64,000 nt of DNA from Hymenoscyphus infarciens (taxonomy: Eukaryota > Ascomycota > Leotiomycetes > Helotiales > Helotiaceae), in assembly GCA_001414345.1 (NCBI GenBank), contig LLCB01000121.1, positions 62,001 to 126,000 of the forward strand, in the 5' to 3' direction. This document shows positions 54,501 to 64,000 of the stretch, piece by piece (position 1 is the first letter of the stretch; each line of letters begins with the position of its first letter). The notes below the pieces were generated by a model that saw nothing but the letters and a program-made list of their open reading frames with translations, was not told where the DNA came from and did not search any database. The position numbers and the translations under genes are program-made.

Positions 54501-55346
54501 GAGATCGACCAGTTGAAGGAATGGCAAGACGTATTTGTGAATAATCTTGTCGCCGCGTTTTCCTCTCGGGGCACCCTTGATACTGTACGTTTGATGGGAG
54601 CTGGGACTGTTCTCGACGTGTTTGTACTTTTCTCAACCCTGAGACCGTCACAGGATTCCGCAGATGCACACGACTCCTTACAAGTACTCGTCGGAGAGGT
54701 CGACGGTGCTGTACAAAAAGAGTTGACATCAATATTCGTCGCCTTAGAAAAAGCGCATTCCAAACAATCAAAGAGGAAGCTCGAGGATCCAGCCGATGAT
54801 GAAGAACCAGAGGATGATGACTCGGATAATGATGCCGAAGATGACGAAGGCCTTTCAGAGCACGAGAAACAAAGCGAAGTCTTGAGAGCCGAGAAGCAAC
54901 TTTGCGAGTTGACTGGAAAACTTGTTCTGGGAATTGTCGCAAAAGTCATCGATGCCTCTGGTGAATTGAAGGGCAAACTTCGGCAACGTCTTCAACGCAA
55001 TAAATTACGTCTAGGCCCCAATTTCAAAGAGGTCCTTGCGTATCTCGACAACCCTAGCAAGCCTAAGGCGAGCAAGAGTCATAAGAGTAAGGCCCAACAA
55101 GCTGCCATTGCTGCGAGAAAGGCAGCAACAGCGAAGAGTGATGAACGTGTGGCGGATGAAGAGGACGAAGATGATGACCCCTTCGCGGATGTGGAGCCCG
55201 AAGAAGGTACTCGCGAGGATCTCCGCAGGCGAGAATTGCTCGACGAAGACCCGGATGATGAGATCGAGAGTGTCGGGGAGAACGAAAACGAAAATGAACA
55301 GCCCGCTCCAGAGGCCGAGGACGAAGATGACATTATGGGCGACTGA
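51598..55346 (+). CDS. scc3: Cohesin subunit Scc3/STAG (Irr1)
   Basis: Three exons, 51598-52192, 52244-52452 and 52506-55346, give about 1214 residues. The first intron (51 nt, GTATAT...CTGATGAAC...ATAG) is in frame and stop-free, so it is easily missed; removing it restores GLYAEVFTSGDSLEEV, the expected start of the conserved region. The second intron is 53 nt (GTATGT...GCAG). Residues 1-190 are disordered, with Lys-rich and Glu-rich patches (GRRKSGRAVKAP). The STAG domain spans about 285-390, followed by the stromal-conservative domain with HRYRDVDPKIRVECVSAMGN near 409. HEAT-like helices fill the middle, and the C-terminus is acidic. As part of the cohesin ring the protein supports sister-chromatid cohesion and loading in the nucleus. 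Mitotic versus meiotic paralog identity cannot be decided. Confidence 0.92.
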
Positions 55347-57230
55347 ATGAAATCATGATATGCTTTCCTTTTTTTGTTTCTTTTCAAGGAGCCTGCAACC
55401 ACCACCCTTTAGCTTGGGGCGTTGGGTTTTCATCGTTTGTTTTTTGCTTCTTGTTCTTATTTATGTAGGAATATTTTGTGTGGTGGGGATGGGTTGGGTG
55501 CTGGATTTGTGGTTCATCTTGCTTCGGAAGGAAGGGAAATTAGTGGAGGTAGATGATGGCATTGGCTTTTTTCGCTGGTGGTGTGTGCTACATATGAAAA
55601 TAGGATTGTATGAGGCGGGGGCCTTGGGGTGAGCCTCTCTGAATATGGACAGATATGAAAATAATTGCATTCTTGATGTATAGCCTGCCAATTGCTTGTT
55701 TCGCGATGTTGAATTATGTATATTTTTACGAGATACCTTGGCATGTTTGTAGAGCGAGAGGTTTTGGATGCAACATGATAATTCAGTTTCAATTGTGCTA
55801 CTCGTTCTCTTGTGGGTCGTAACTCTGGGAGGTTCAAATTCCTTACTCTCGTGACGAAGTTGTCCTGATAGCAGAACATGGGGAGTTTTTTTGAGAATTG
55901 CAGAGTGAACCCAGGAAAGACTTTTTGTAGGTCACCTATAAATAGTGTGGAAAAGCTATTGGCGGGTCACCTACCAATAGACAGACTAGTGATGTTCCCA
56001 GGTCATCCGCGGATTGAAACCAGTGCTGTTCCAGGTAAGTGTCAATTAGAACCGATGCAATTTCTAGGTGACTTAGCTTGTACATGGAACCTCAAACAAA
56101 TCTTTGAATCGAGGGGCAAGACTGGAAAGTAGAAGCTAAAGTGCATTAGCTTTCACAGAAGTACTGCTGGGTGATTGGGGGTACTCTGGGGTATGAGTTT
56201 GGTATGGTTTTGGTGGTCCCTTTCTTTGCGCTGAAAGGCGCAAGGCCGGGCTGTATTGAAGTTGAGGTGGGCGACGAGAAGGTGGCTTGGGTGTCTTGCC
56301 AACATTCCTAACCATTCTGGCTGACGAATTTCCCAATCGAGCTTCAACTTCAAAAATGAAAGACTTCCCAACACTAGTGTAATAATGAACATTATTCAAA
56401 AGCACCTTGTATCTGTGGAGCTCTTGGCCGTCTAACTAGATCCGACATTAAGTTCCCCTTCGACGACAACCGAAAGAAATTCAAATATTCTCTTAAGTTA
56501 TACCACCTCCTCATATTAACTCTCTCAAAACAGCAATAACGTGTTCTAACCTCACTTCACCTTGGAAGGTGTAAGTGGGTTGAAGTGGTAATGCTAAAAC
56601 ATGAGACTGTGAAATATACTTGGAAAAATCCACCTCTCGTTTTTCTCGGCTTTCTTTGGTCTCTTTTATTCCCCAAATGTATACTTGTGGTCAATGATAA
56701 ACCAAGGCTTGTTACTTCACAAGAGAAGATACATATTTACTAAGTCTTCTACGACAACCTTTATAAGCAAACTAACCACCCGGTCAAAGGTTGCCGGGGG
56801 GGGTAAATGACTGAAGCTTAGTCAAATAGTTCACTCCCAGAGCCGGTACGGTGGTGGGAAAAGCTTCTTTATATAAATGGTGAATAAACAAGTTTTCCTA
56901 CGGTATCTGAACATTTTTTGAAATGGTAGATAAATACACCGTCTCGCTTACTGAGGTTATCGCTTCTGAGTTCGAGACTTCGTCCACCCAAAGTAGATAC
57001 TTTTGCGCCAGAAACAGCACTTTCCATATAGTAAGCTCGTTTTTCCGGCCTAATTGTCATAGCCGTTCGAAAGATCAATCTCTTGCCGGACTTTACTTTC
57101 TTTGAATAGTGAATAATATTTATTGAGCCCGGGCCGAAAAAACGGTTAACACTTGAATGAAGAAAACACTAGTTCATCGCCCTCCGCGACCAATCCTGGA
57201 AAAATCGGCTCACGATGTTCTTCACCACCT
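55347..57230. other. Intergenic region with repeat remnants
   Basis: The first few hundred bases are likely the 3' UTR of the cohesin gene (T- and G-rich). The repeat of the GGTNACC type lies at 55915-56085. Open frames at 55514-55879, 56136-56405, 56869-57078 and 56923-57105 conflict on the two strands and show no motif. No gene is called. Confidence 0.45.
55915..56085. repeat. Dispersed repeat with GGTNACC boxes, four degenerate units
   Basis: Boxes GTAGGTCACCTATAAATAG (about 55928), CGGGTCACCTACCAATAGAC (about 55963), TTCCCAGGTCATCCG (about 55996) and TTTCTAGGTGACTTAGC (about 56062) recur every 30-70 bp. They match the theme of the repeats at 12.43 and 62.36 kb. Confidence 0.5.
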
Positions 57231-60200
57231 GCCTGCTGCTCAAATATTCTATCTTTTGCTTATTATTTAGGGAATTTCTATTATATGCTAACACCAGTAG
57301 GGGTCCCCTGTTAGCTTTATACTAGCTTATAAAGATTGTTATCTTCTGTCTTAGCTAGCGTTTAACATTTCCTAGCTAGATTAGTACTTCTATCCTATCT
57401 TAACGCTTCTATTTATATCTTTTCTTACTTTTTTAGCTATTCTACCTTATTATATCTTATATAATTCTTAATTAATATTCTTCTTTCTTCTCTTAAATAG
57501 CTTTATTCTTTTAGTTATACTTAGTTATAAAAATAAGAAATAGTAAAGTAAAGAGATTTAAATAATTAATTTTATATTTTTTATTAGAGTAATTTTACTT
57601 TAATAAACTATATTTAGCTAAGCTTTATTAGCTTCTCTATTCTTAGCTTCTCTTTTTCGCCTTTTTAATTAATCTAATTCTTCTTTTAAAGTAATCTTTC
57701 TTCTTTTATTATCTCTTATAAGTATAGTTATTCTATTCTACTATATTCTAATAGAGTAGAGTATTCTTTCTTATTCTAATACCTAGAAGTATTTAGATAG
57801 AGAAATTTAAAATACTAGATTCTCTTGAAAAGACTAACTAGTATAGTTTAAACTTTAATCTATTAAGATAAGTTCTACTATACTTTATCTAATAAAGCGT
57901 TCTAGATATACTAAAAAATCGGAATTAACTAAATTATAAATTATAAATCGTAAAAGTTACATATTTAGAGCTAGAATAGAACTTAATAATTATTATCTAA
58001 GCTCTTATTCCGTTCTTTTATAAATAAAAAAAGAGGTAGAAGAGTATTATAATACTTCTTAGTCTCTCTCTCTCTCGCTACTATTTCTCTTCTTTAGTAT
58101 ATTATATATAAGTAAGAGTATAAAGGAGAGAGAGTGAGAGAGTAAGTAAACATTTCAGCGGAAAGTTTTTCCTAACGTAGGTAAGACGAGTTTAGAAAAG
58201 TAGTAAATAATTCTCTCTCTCTTTCTCTCTTTCTCTCTTTCTATCCCTCTCTCTTCTACTTAAGATAGTACTCGTGCTTATACTTACTTCTTATATTAGC
58301 TAGCTAATAAGGTTTAGCGAAATAGATCGCTCTACTACGTCTCGCTTAGAGCACTAGCGTATCTAGGCTTACTATCTATCCTAAGCGAGGCTTAGCGTGG
58401 CTTATAATTAAGTTTAGTAAGAGAGACGAGACTAGACGAGGTAGGAAATAAAGCGAGAATAAGAAAGAAGAAGAAAAAGATAAAGAGAGAAGAAGAAGCT
58501 ATACTAGACTTAGATACTTAACTCTATTAAAGTAAAGGTTTGATTATAAAGTAGGTTCTTTAACTCTACCTTAGTCGTATTCTCTTACGTTTATATATAA
58601 CTATAATATATTATTTATAGATATCACGTCTCTTAATCTAAGACTTAGAAAAGTAAGAGATATCTCTAAGATAAGAAGTAGAAAGACGAATTAGACGATT
58701 TAATAGGTTACGCTATTCTGTTATAACGCTAGCAGAGGCCTCTAGTATACTAAGAGCGCTACTACGTGATTCGCTCTCTTATTCTTAGGTTCTATTCACT
58801 CTACTAGAAGCGGTTTGAAATCCTTTTATATTATATATATATATATATATATTATTACATTTTTAGTTACTAATACTCTTAAAACTATAGATATAACTTA
58901 AATAGTTACTTAAAAGTGTCTAAGACTTATAAAATATCTAAATATATACTTAACTAGTTAAACTAATAGAACTGATAAAAATATCGACTTCTTTGAAAAG
59001 TAGGAATAATCTTAGTTTTGCCTTCTTAGAGCATCTCCTAACTTTTAGATATATTCCTATACTATTAGTATAAGACTGATATCTTTTCCTCGAGAGGCTA
59101 GCCTCTCGGACCCTCTAGTAGAAGAGACACTCTCTTATACCTATCTACTAGAAGTAAGCGTATTCTATAGAACGTAACTAAATTAGCTACTAGATAACGT
59201 AGAATAATAGACGGAAGTTAATAAGCAGATTACTATAGACCTTAGTATAGCATTTTATAAAAATTAGTAGAAGAGTATACTAGAACTTATACCTAGTATA
59301 AAAGCAAAGAGAAAGCGCTAGTCTAAATAGGTAATTAGTATACGATTAAGAAAAGTCCTTAGATTTATTACTATTATAAGCTTTATTTACTCTTTTTAAC
59401 TGATTTTATATATCTATAGCCTCTTAGTATAAACTCACTTTTTTAGATAGAACTAATCCTTTTTAGAAAGGCGGTAGCGATCGTTTTCTAGTAAGAGTGA
59501 ATATGTAGAAATTTCGCTAATTTTCTACGCTAGCATAGTACCTATGCTAGCGTTGGGATAGAATAGTGCTTCCTGATTTGATTAGCTTAGAGTAGAAGAG
59601 AGACGTTAAATTATAAGACGAGAATAGAAGAGAAGTAAAAAAGCTTAAGACTTAGTACTAAAAGATAAGAAGATCTATTTCGCTAATAAGATTTATTATA
59701 AATATATAGCGGAGACTCTTTAATTTACTAAGTAGAGCCTAATCCGGCTATTTATGCCCCGGGGGATAGCGCTAGTGCCTACGCTAGCGAGTAGCCACGT
59801 GACTACTATACTTCTATTCACTATCGACTTCTAATAAGATTTCTCTTTAAGAAGATAATAAGATATAAAGTAACTTCTACGTAAAGAGTAAGTAAGCTTA
59901 TAAATCTCTAGTATAATAAAAGTAAAAGAAGAGAGAAGAGGTCTTATTATATAGATCTTTCTAAAGAAAAGAAAAAAGAGAAGCGATAGACTTAAGTCTA
60001 AGAACTTATATCTTTCTTTACTTTTTTACTTTTTTAGAACTTATATCTACCTTAGTATATAAATCCTAACTATATAGAGAATAAATATAGTATAGTTAGA
60101 GCACTTATATTATAAAAAGTAGCGAGACTCTTATCTTTAACCTGAGAATTAGTAGATAGATTTTAGAATCTAGAAAGTTCGATAAATTAATTATTAGATA

Positions 60201-60780
60201 AAAGATATTTAATCTAATTAACTAGAAATTCTTCCTTCGCTCTATATTTCCTGAAACTAATAGAAGAAGAAACTTACTTAACTAAATATATAGAAATATT
60301 AATTAAAACTAATAATTCTTTAAACGATTATAAGTCGAGTAAGTTCTTTCAAAGATTGAAAATCTACTATAAAGATAAAAGACTATCTTTTCTCGAAATA
60401 GCTTATAGAGATACTAAGTCTTATCAAAGGGAAATTCACTTACTTCTTTCTTCTTATTTATTTACTTAGGTTTCGCTTATACCAGATAAGTAAATAAATA
60501 CGCTTCTTTGAATGATTTTACTAGAATAAGAGTTTAAGATAGAGGTTTTCTTAGTGTTCGTATTTATCTAAAGAAGAGCTAATGAATAGTGGTATTTAGA
60601 GCGTTTAGAGTATATGAAATAAGCAAGTAAAGTCGAGTGTAGTTCGTTAACTCTCTTTAAAAGAACTATTCTAGATACTCGAGTATAATTACTCTAAGAT
60701 AACTTTTCTTCTAGACGATCTAGAAGAATAGTTTCTGAGTAAGTTCTTTAGGAATAGAGTATACGTTTAAGTTTAATAAT
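57231..60780. repeat. Large AT-rich RIP-type block
   Basis: About 3.5 kb of TA-rich, CA/TG-poor sequence without open frames. It contains pyrimidine tracts of repeated CTCT and CTTT at about 58065-58080 and 58211-58254. Small GC-richer islands with CGCTAGC phrases lie near 58340-58400, 59520-59560 and 59745-59810. A palindrome of 12-bp arms sits at 59527-59553. Near the left edge, GCTAACA (57288-57294) and TGTTAGC (57309-57315) bracket a GGGGTCCCC core. The block is probably a cluster of decayed transposons; no identifiable transposase or long terminal repeats remain. Confidence 0.8.
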
Positions 60781-60978
60781 CACAGGAATAAGAGAAAGAG
60801 AGGCAGGTAATCAGCAATGCCGATTCGAAGTCAATGAAGCCTAGAATTCCTAGGCGGAGGTCTAATAACTCCCCTTTACTAAAAATACAAAAAAAATCTA
60901 CACAAAAGCAATGATTCGCCGTCTCAGTCCTTTCGAAAAACCCTTAAACGTGACTGTCTCGGCCCAACATCATGCTAT

Positions 60979-61557
60979 CTAATAGCCATTCTCCTCCAAC
61001 CAGCGAGCGACGAACGGATCGCCAGGTCCCTCCTCTTCCTCGTCATCTCCGGCCCCGTTTCCATCCTCGCGACCGCGAGCAGGAAGTCCCCGAGGACGAC
61101 CCTCGCCGTGATGGGCGGCATTGGTGGAGGCGGTGGCAGCGTCGCTGTTTCCGAAGGTTCCAGGCGCAAGATTGAGACGGAGACCGCCAAAGGGTGGTGG
61201 CATGAAGCCGGGGGGGTGTTGCTGAGTAGCCGGGACTCGCGGTGGGAGAGATGGTTGTGAGGGTTGGATGGGTTGATGCATCCTCGCATGGTCATTCTCG
61301 CCATGGTTTCCAGCTGCCAGGCCACCTGCCAATGGTGCCATGGCTTCCTCGAGTCTTTGGTGCCGATGGCGGATGTTGATTGCGGTGTATGTCCTTGGGA
61401 CTCCACCGTTTCGACCATTCATATAGGTCGCGACCATCTCCCAGGTATAGTTTTGCCCCAATTGGAGCTGGCGCTCTCTCTCGCTCAGTGCCTCCCGAAG
61501 GAGGTTGTCCTCTGGCGAGGTCCAGGGGGTCTTCTTCTCTCTCTTTTCTGGTTCCAT
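60979..61557 (-). CDS. Myb/SANT-like domain protein
   Basis: Single exon of 192 residues from the ATG at 61557. Residues about 10-75 form a Myb/SANT-type helical domain: TPWTSPEDNLLREALSER (Trp12 with the typical acidic second residues), NYTWEMVATYM (Trp39) and a third helix TYTAINIRHRHQRLEE. The third helix is rich in Arg and His, consistent with DNA binding. The rest is disordered: Pro/Gln-rich, Gly-rich, then an acidic stretch (GAGDDEEEEGPGDPF) and the end ARWLEENGY. It is therefore a likely nuclear DNA-binding or chromatin protein; specificity is unknown. It starts only about 200 bp from the RIP block, yet its composition is normal and the frame is intact. Confidence 0.75.
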   Translation of the reverse strand: MEPEKREKKTPWTSPEDNLLREALSERERQLQLGQNYTWEMVATYMNGRNGGVPRTYTAINIRHRHQRLEEAMAPLAGGLAAGNHGENDHARMHQPIQPSQPSLPPRVPATQQHPPGFMPPPFGGLRLNLAPGTFGNSDAATASTNAAHHGEGRPRGLPARGREDGNGAGDDEEEEGPGDPFVARWLEENGY

Positions 61558-63085
61558 GGCGCCGATGCTCCAAAGAACGGGTGTTGTTGGGGGGGGGAGG
61601 GTTGGTATTGGTGGTTGGAGGGGAGAATTGGGTTTTGGTATTCGAGGGGGGGTATGAGGTCGATGGTAGTGCGAAGCTCAGAGGGTTTGGATTTTGTAGC
61701 TGGTTTTGAGGGTATGAAGTTGCACTTGGGACGGAGCAAACGAATCTTAGCTTCAGAAATGGTTGCGTTGCGAAAGACTCTTCTACTGGCAATCGGCATG
61801 GCAACCAGGACTACCATACCTTCTTTGGGACTTTTCAGGAGACATCTCTGCTGATATGACTACTACTACTGTCTCTATTATTGTACAGGCTCACGACTAT
61901 AATGCATGCCTTACTTCAATGGATAATGCAGTAGTTTGCTGTCCTACACCTGTCGCTCGTTATGCTTGCTACGATGCGCTTGAAAAACCCAAGTCGACGT
62001 CATGTAAAGATAAGATAAACCACACAGCACAATAACAGGAAACTCATTTAACATGTGCGTCTCATTGCGCATTTCCAAAACCTTTCAATTTGGAATTTGG
62101 GGAAGACTCAACATAATGGCGCATTCCAGTGCGACGTTGCACCACCTCCCCAAAAACAGGATAACCAGACAATTTGGTCAAAAGAGCAGTGCACTCACCC
62201 TACAGTTACAGTCCGTTGAAAGAGGTATTTAATTATGGTCGTAGGTGTCGTAGGTTTGTTTACTAAAAGTCAGGGGCTTTGCCGACCTTTACCGAACCAA
62301 TCCCATCACTTCAATGCAACTTTGAAAATTTTTGCCCACCAAAAATCACGACTTTTCCTAGGTAACCCGTGAATGAAATCAAGAAATCAATTCAGCTATT
62401 CCCAGGGGACCTGGGAATAGAGGCTAGCTATTCCAGCAAGAACAGAATCACTGCAATTCTGGGTAGCCCATAAATAGTAAGGAGACACAGAAGAAAGTTT
62501 GTGCGGTGGGCAACTGGCAAAGAATTATCACGGTTGAATGCAACTAAGTTATCCTCATGGAGTAATCGTGAGTCGAAATTGGAGAGTGCTTTGCTCAAGA
62601 TCTCACGATGGCCACAATGGTTGAGGACAACTGTTCGAGTTGATTGAGTGACATGGCACAGCTGAGTATGTGTTCGAAAAGATATAAGTGAGGATGGAGG
62701 GCATAAGAAGTGTTGAAGCGTCCCAAGGCATTCCTTGTTTCTCACGAGCTTTTGTAAAATCGAAGTCATGTAGCATCGCATTATTCTACACATCAAGCAA
62801 AGAAGGGAAATTGTATTTGAAGTTTGTTGATATTGAAGCCATATCAGCTCTGCAATAAGTAGTAATGGTACAATGACAGCATAGCCCAGCGAAATCTTCT
62901 TTTCCGATCCTCAAAGTATAACATTAATCTCCCAGTATAGCCCTAACTGCAAATAGCCATTCCCAGCAAAGCTTCCTCGCGATTGTAGTGTGCAGTTTGG
63001 CATCCATTCCATCGATGACCTCCTCGACAAACAGCAATTGACGCAGAAGTATGTGCCACGTCCACATTTTCGTCCCACCGAATCT
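61558..63085. other. 1.5-kb intergenic region
   Basis: The left end is the promoter side of the Myb-like gene, with G-rich runs near 61595. A minus open frame at 62428-62796 has some protein-like stretches (RHREILSKALSNFD-type helices) but no family match or splice support. A repeat remnant lies at 62355-62480. No gene is called. Confidence 0.42.
62355..62480. repeat. GGTAACC / GGAATAG dispersed repeat
   Basis: Contains CCTAGGTAACCCGTGAATGA (about 62358), the near-palindrome CTATTCCCAGGGGACCTGGG followed by AATAG (about 62397-62421), GCTATTCCAGC and GGGTAGCCCATAAATAG. These are the same elements as at 12.43 and 55.93 kb. The central unit is self-complementary enough to form a hairpin. Confidence 0.55.
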
Positions 63086-64000
63086 TTACGCAAGATTATG
63101 CAAGACAAGCAGGCTCTGTTCAACAGACTTGTGAGTATCTTTGACACGAAGCTCTCCCTTTTCAACCTTGCCCTTTACTTCTGCCAATACGCGCTTACTT
63201 TCATGTAATATGCGAAGACTCTCTTCAATTCTGCGTTGAGTCTCTCCCTTTTTGCGCTTGTTCTCTTCCAACTCCTTCAATTCTCTCGAATGGTCTTTTC
63301 TTGCGCGGATAATTGCTTGAGCCTGGGAGGTTTTCACAATCATGACGCATGATACTGACGCAGGAGCCCCCATTTCACGGAGCCCCTTACTTGCGAGTCG
63401 TTTGTTCTCTTCTGCAAAGGTATCTTGGACTTGAGCACAGCGTTTTTGGAAAAAGTCTTCTGCTGACGTGAACATCCTCAGGTGCCCGAATCTAGCGTCA
63501 AGACTAGATCCTTTAGGAAAGGCCCCTTCCACAGTTGCTCCGTCTTCGATCGACAAATATGTCCACGGGTCAACTGCTGACTGTCTGAAATGAAAGCCTC
63601 CATTCAACGGAGCGACGCCATTATGGTCCACGACAACGAGAACCTCTTCCGGGTATCCTATTTGTTCATACCAGTTCTTCAGCTTTGACGATTCATCGAT
63701 TGAACGATACGAAGAGCGCAGAACAACTGCTACTCGTTTGAGAAACATAGTCGGATTCCAATATTGCCAATCCGTTTGTAGGAGTGGAGAAAGCGTTTGG
63801 GCTCCAGGTTCCAGTGGCCCTAGATACAGAGTATCATACTCGTTGTTGTACCACACACAACACCCATGAGGGTTAGCAAGGAAAGACACCGATTTCCGTC
63901 TAAATTGCAGCTTGTAACCACACGATAACATTGCCTTCCGAGACTCCTGGCAAGCAAACAATGTCCCCGGGATAGGAGTTGTGCTGAACAAAAAATCCCC
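63086..64000 (-). CDS. 2EXR-domain protein, 5' end beyond window
   Basis: An open frame runs from the window edge to a stop at 63086-63088, giving at least 304 residues; the true start lies beyond 64000. The visible part begins FSTTPIPGTLFACQESRKAM, then FLANPHGCCVWYNNEYDTLY, matching the second half of the fungal 2EXR domain (after the missing F..LPxELRxxIW start), with the CRESR-type core seen as CQESR. A mixed alpha/beta stretch follows. The C-terminus is a Lys/Glu/Arg coiled coil from about 63330 down (RELKELEENKRKKGETQRRI). 2EXR proteins are abundant and often duplicated in Leotiomycetes and related fungi; their function is unknown. No intron is apparent within the visible part. Confidence 0.7.
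   Translation of the reverse strand, partial: GDFLFSTTPIPGTLFACQESRKAMLSCGYKLQFRRKSVSFLANPHGCCVWYNNEYDTLYLGPLEPGAQTLSPLLQTDWQYWNPTMFLKRVAVVLRSSYRSIDESSKLKNWYEQIGYPEEVLVVVDHNGVAPLNGGFHFRQSAVDPWTYLSIEDGATVEGAFPKGSSLDARFGHLRMFTSAEDFFQKRCAQVQDTFAEENKRLASKGLREMGAPASVSCVMIVKTSQAQAIIRARKDHSRELKELEENKRKKGETQRRIEESLRILHESKRVLAEVKGKVEKGELRVKDTHKSVEQSLLVLHNLA

Noticed and set aside
54452..54976. Minus-strand 174-codon Ser/Cys-rich frame
   Set aside because: Antisense to the acidic and helical C-terminal part of the cohesin subunit; no independent support.
61264..61854. Plus-strand 196-codon frame
   Set aside because: Antisense to the Myb/SANT-like gene and its promoter; composition follows the opposite strand.

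Overview
The window looks like nuclear DNA of a filamentous ascomycete (Pezizomycotina). Genes carry short introns of 48-65 nt with GTRNGT-type donors and CTAAC/CTGAC-type branch sites. The gene content is fungal: a PTH11-like receptor relic, a GAS1/Egh16-like secreted protein, a 2EXR-domain protein and a cellobiose-dehydrogenase relic. Ordinary gene-bearing DNA alternates with very AT-rich, TpA-rich, almost CpA-free blocks typical of repeat-induced point mutation (RIP). Leotiomycetes is my best guess from the style of the proteins, but the sequence alone does not prove it.

Layout. 1-1.6 kb: RIP block. 2.7-6.6 kb: YBP1/YBP2-like protein (minus) divergent from an AhpD/carboxymuconolactone-decarboxylase-like protein (plus). 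8.6-9.3 kb: DUF1330-like protein. 9.7-10.2 kb: a complete 484-bp inverted-repeat element with TA target duplication. 10.8-12.35 kb: decayed PTH11-like receptor and the C-terminal stub of a cytochrome P450. 12.8-17.5 kb: telomere protein POT1 (minus) divergent from importin alpha (plus). 18.7-20.0 kb: RIP-mutated element. 21.5-22.4 kb: NmrA-like NAD(P)-binding protein. 22.6-25.3 kb: three related small unknown proteins, one split by an AT-rich insertion. 26.0-27.9 kb: coiled-coil protein. 29.0-29.9 kb: internally deleted cellobiose-dehydrogenase pseudogene. 31.3-32.5 kb: secreted protein of unknown function. 32.5-38.0 kb: gene-poor, with a PIF/Harbinger-like MITE. 38.1-41.3 kb: low-complexity, internally repeated protein. 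41.3-43.7 kb: repeat-rich, including a 110-bp tandem array. 43.9-44.6 kb: RING-type protein. 47.0-47.9 kb: GAS1/Egh16-like secreted protein. 50.2-55.3 kb: urease accessory UreD (minus) divergent from cohesin subunit Scc3/STAG (plus). 57.2-60.8 kb: large RIP block. 61.0-61.6 kb: Myb/SANT-like protein. 63.1-64.0 kb: 2EXR-type gene running off the end.

Functionally this is a mosaic, not one pathway. The conserved housekeeping genes (POT1, importin alpha, Scc3, UreD, YBP) sit in divergent pairs and look intact. The accessory genes (PTH11, P450, CDH, one small paralog) are broken and lie beside repeats. I see no evidence for a coherent new multi-gene system. The least explained items are the small-protein paralog family at 22.6-25.3 kb and two families of short dispersed non-coding repeats, one with a GGTNACC...GGAATAG core and one with a GCTTACTRGGTAAC core. 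Exon boundaries were assigned by hand from splice signals and reading frame, without transcript support.
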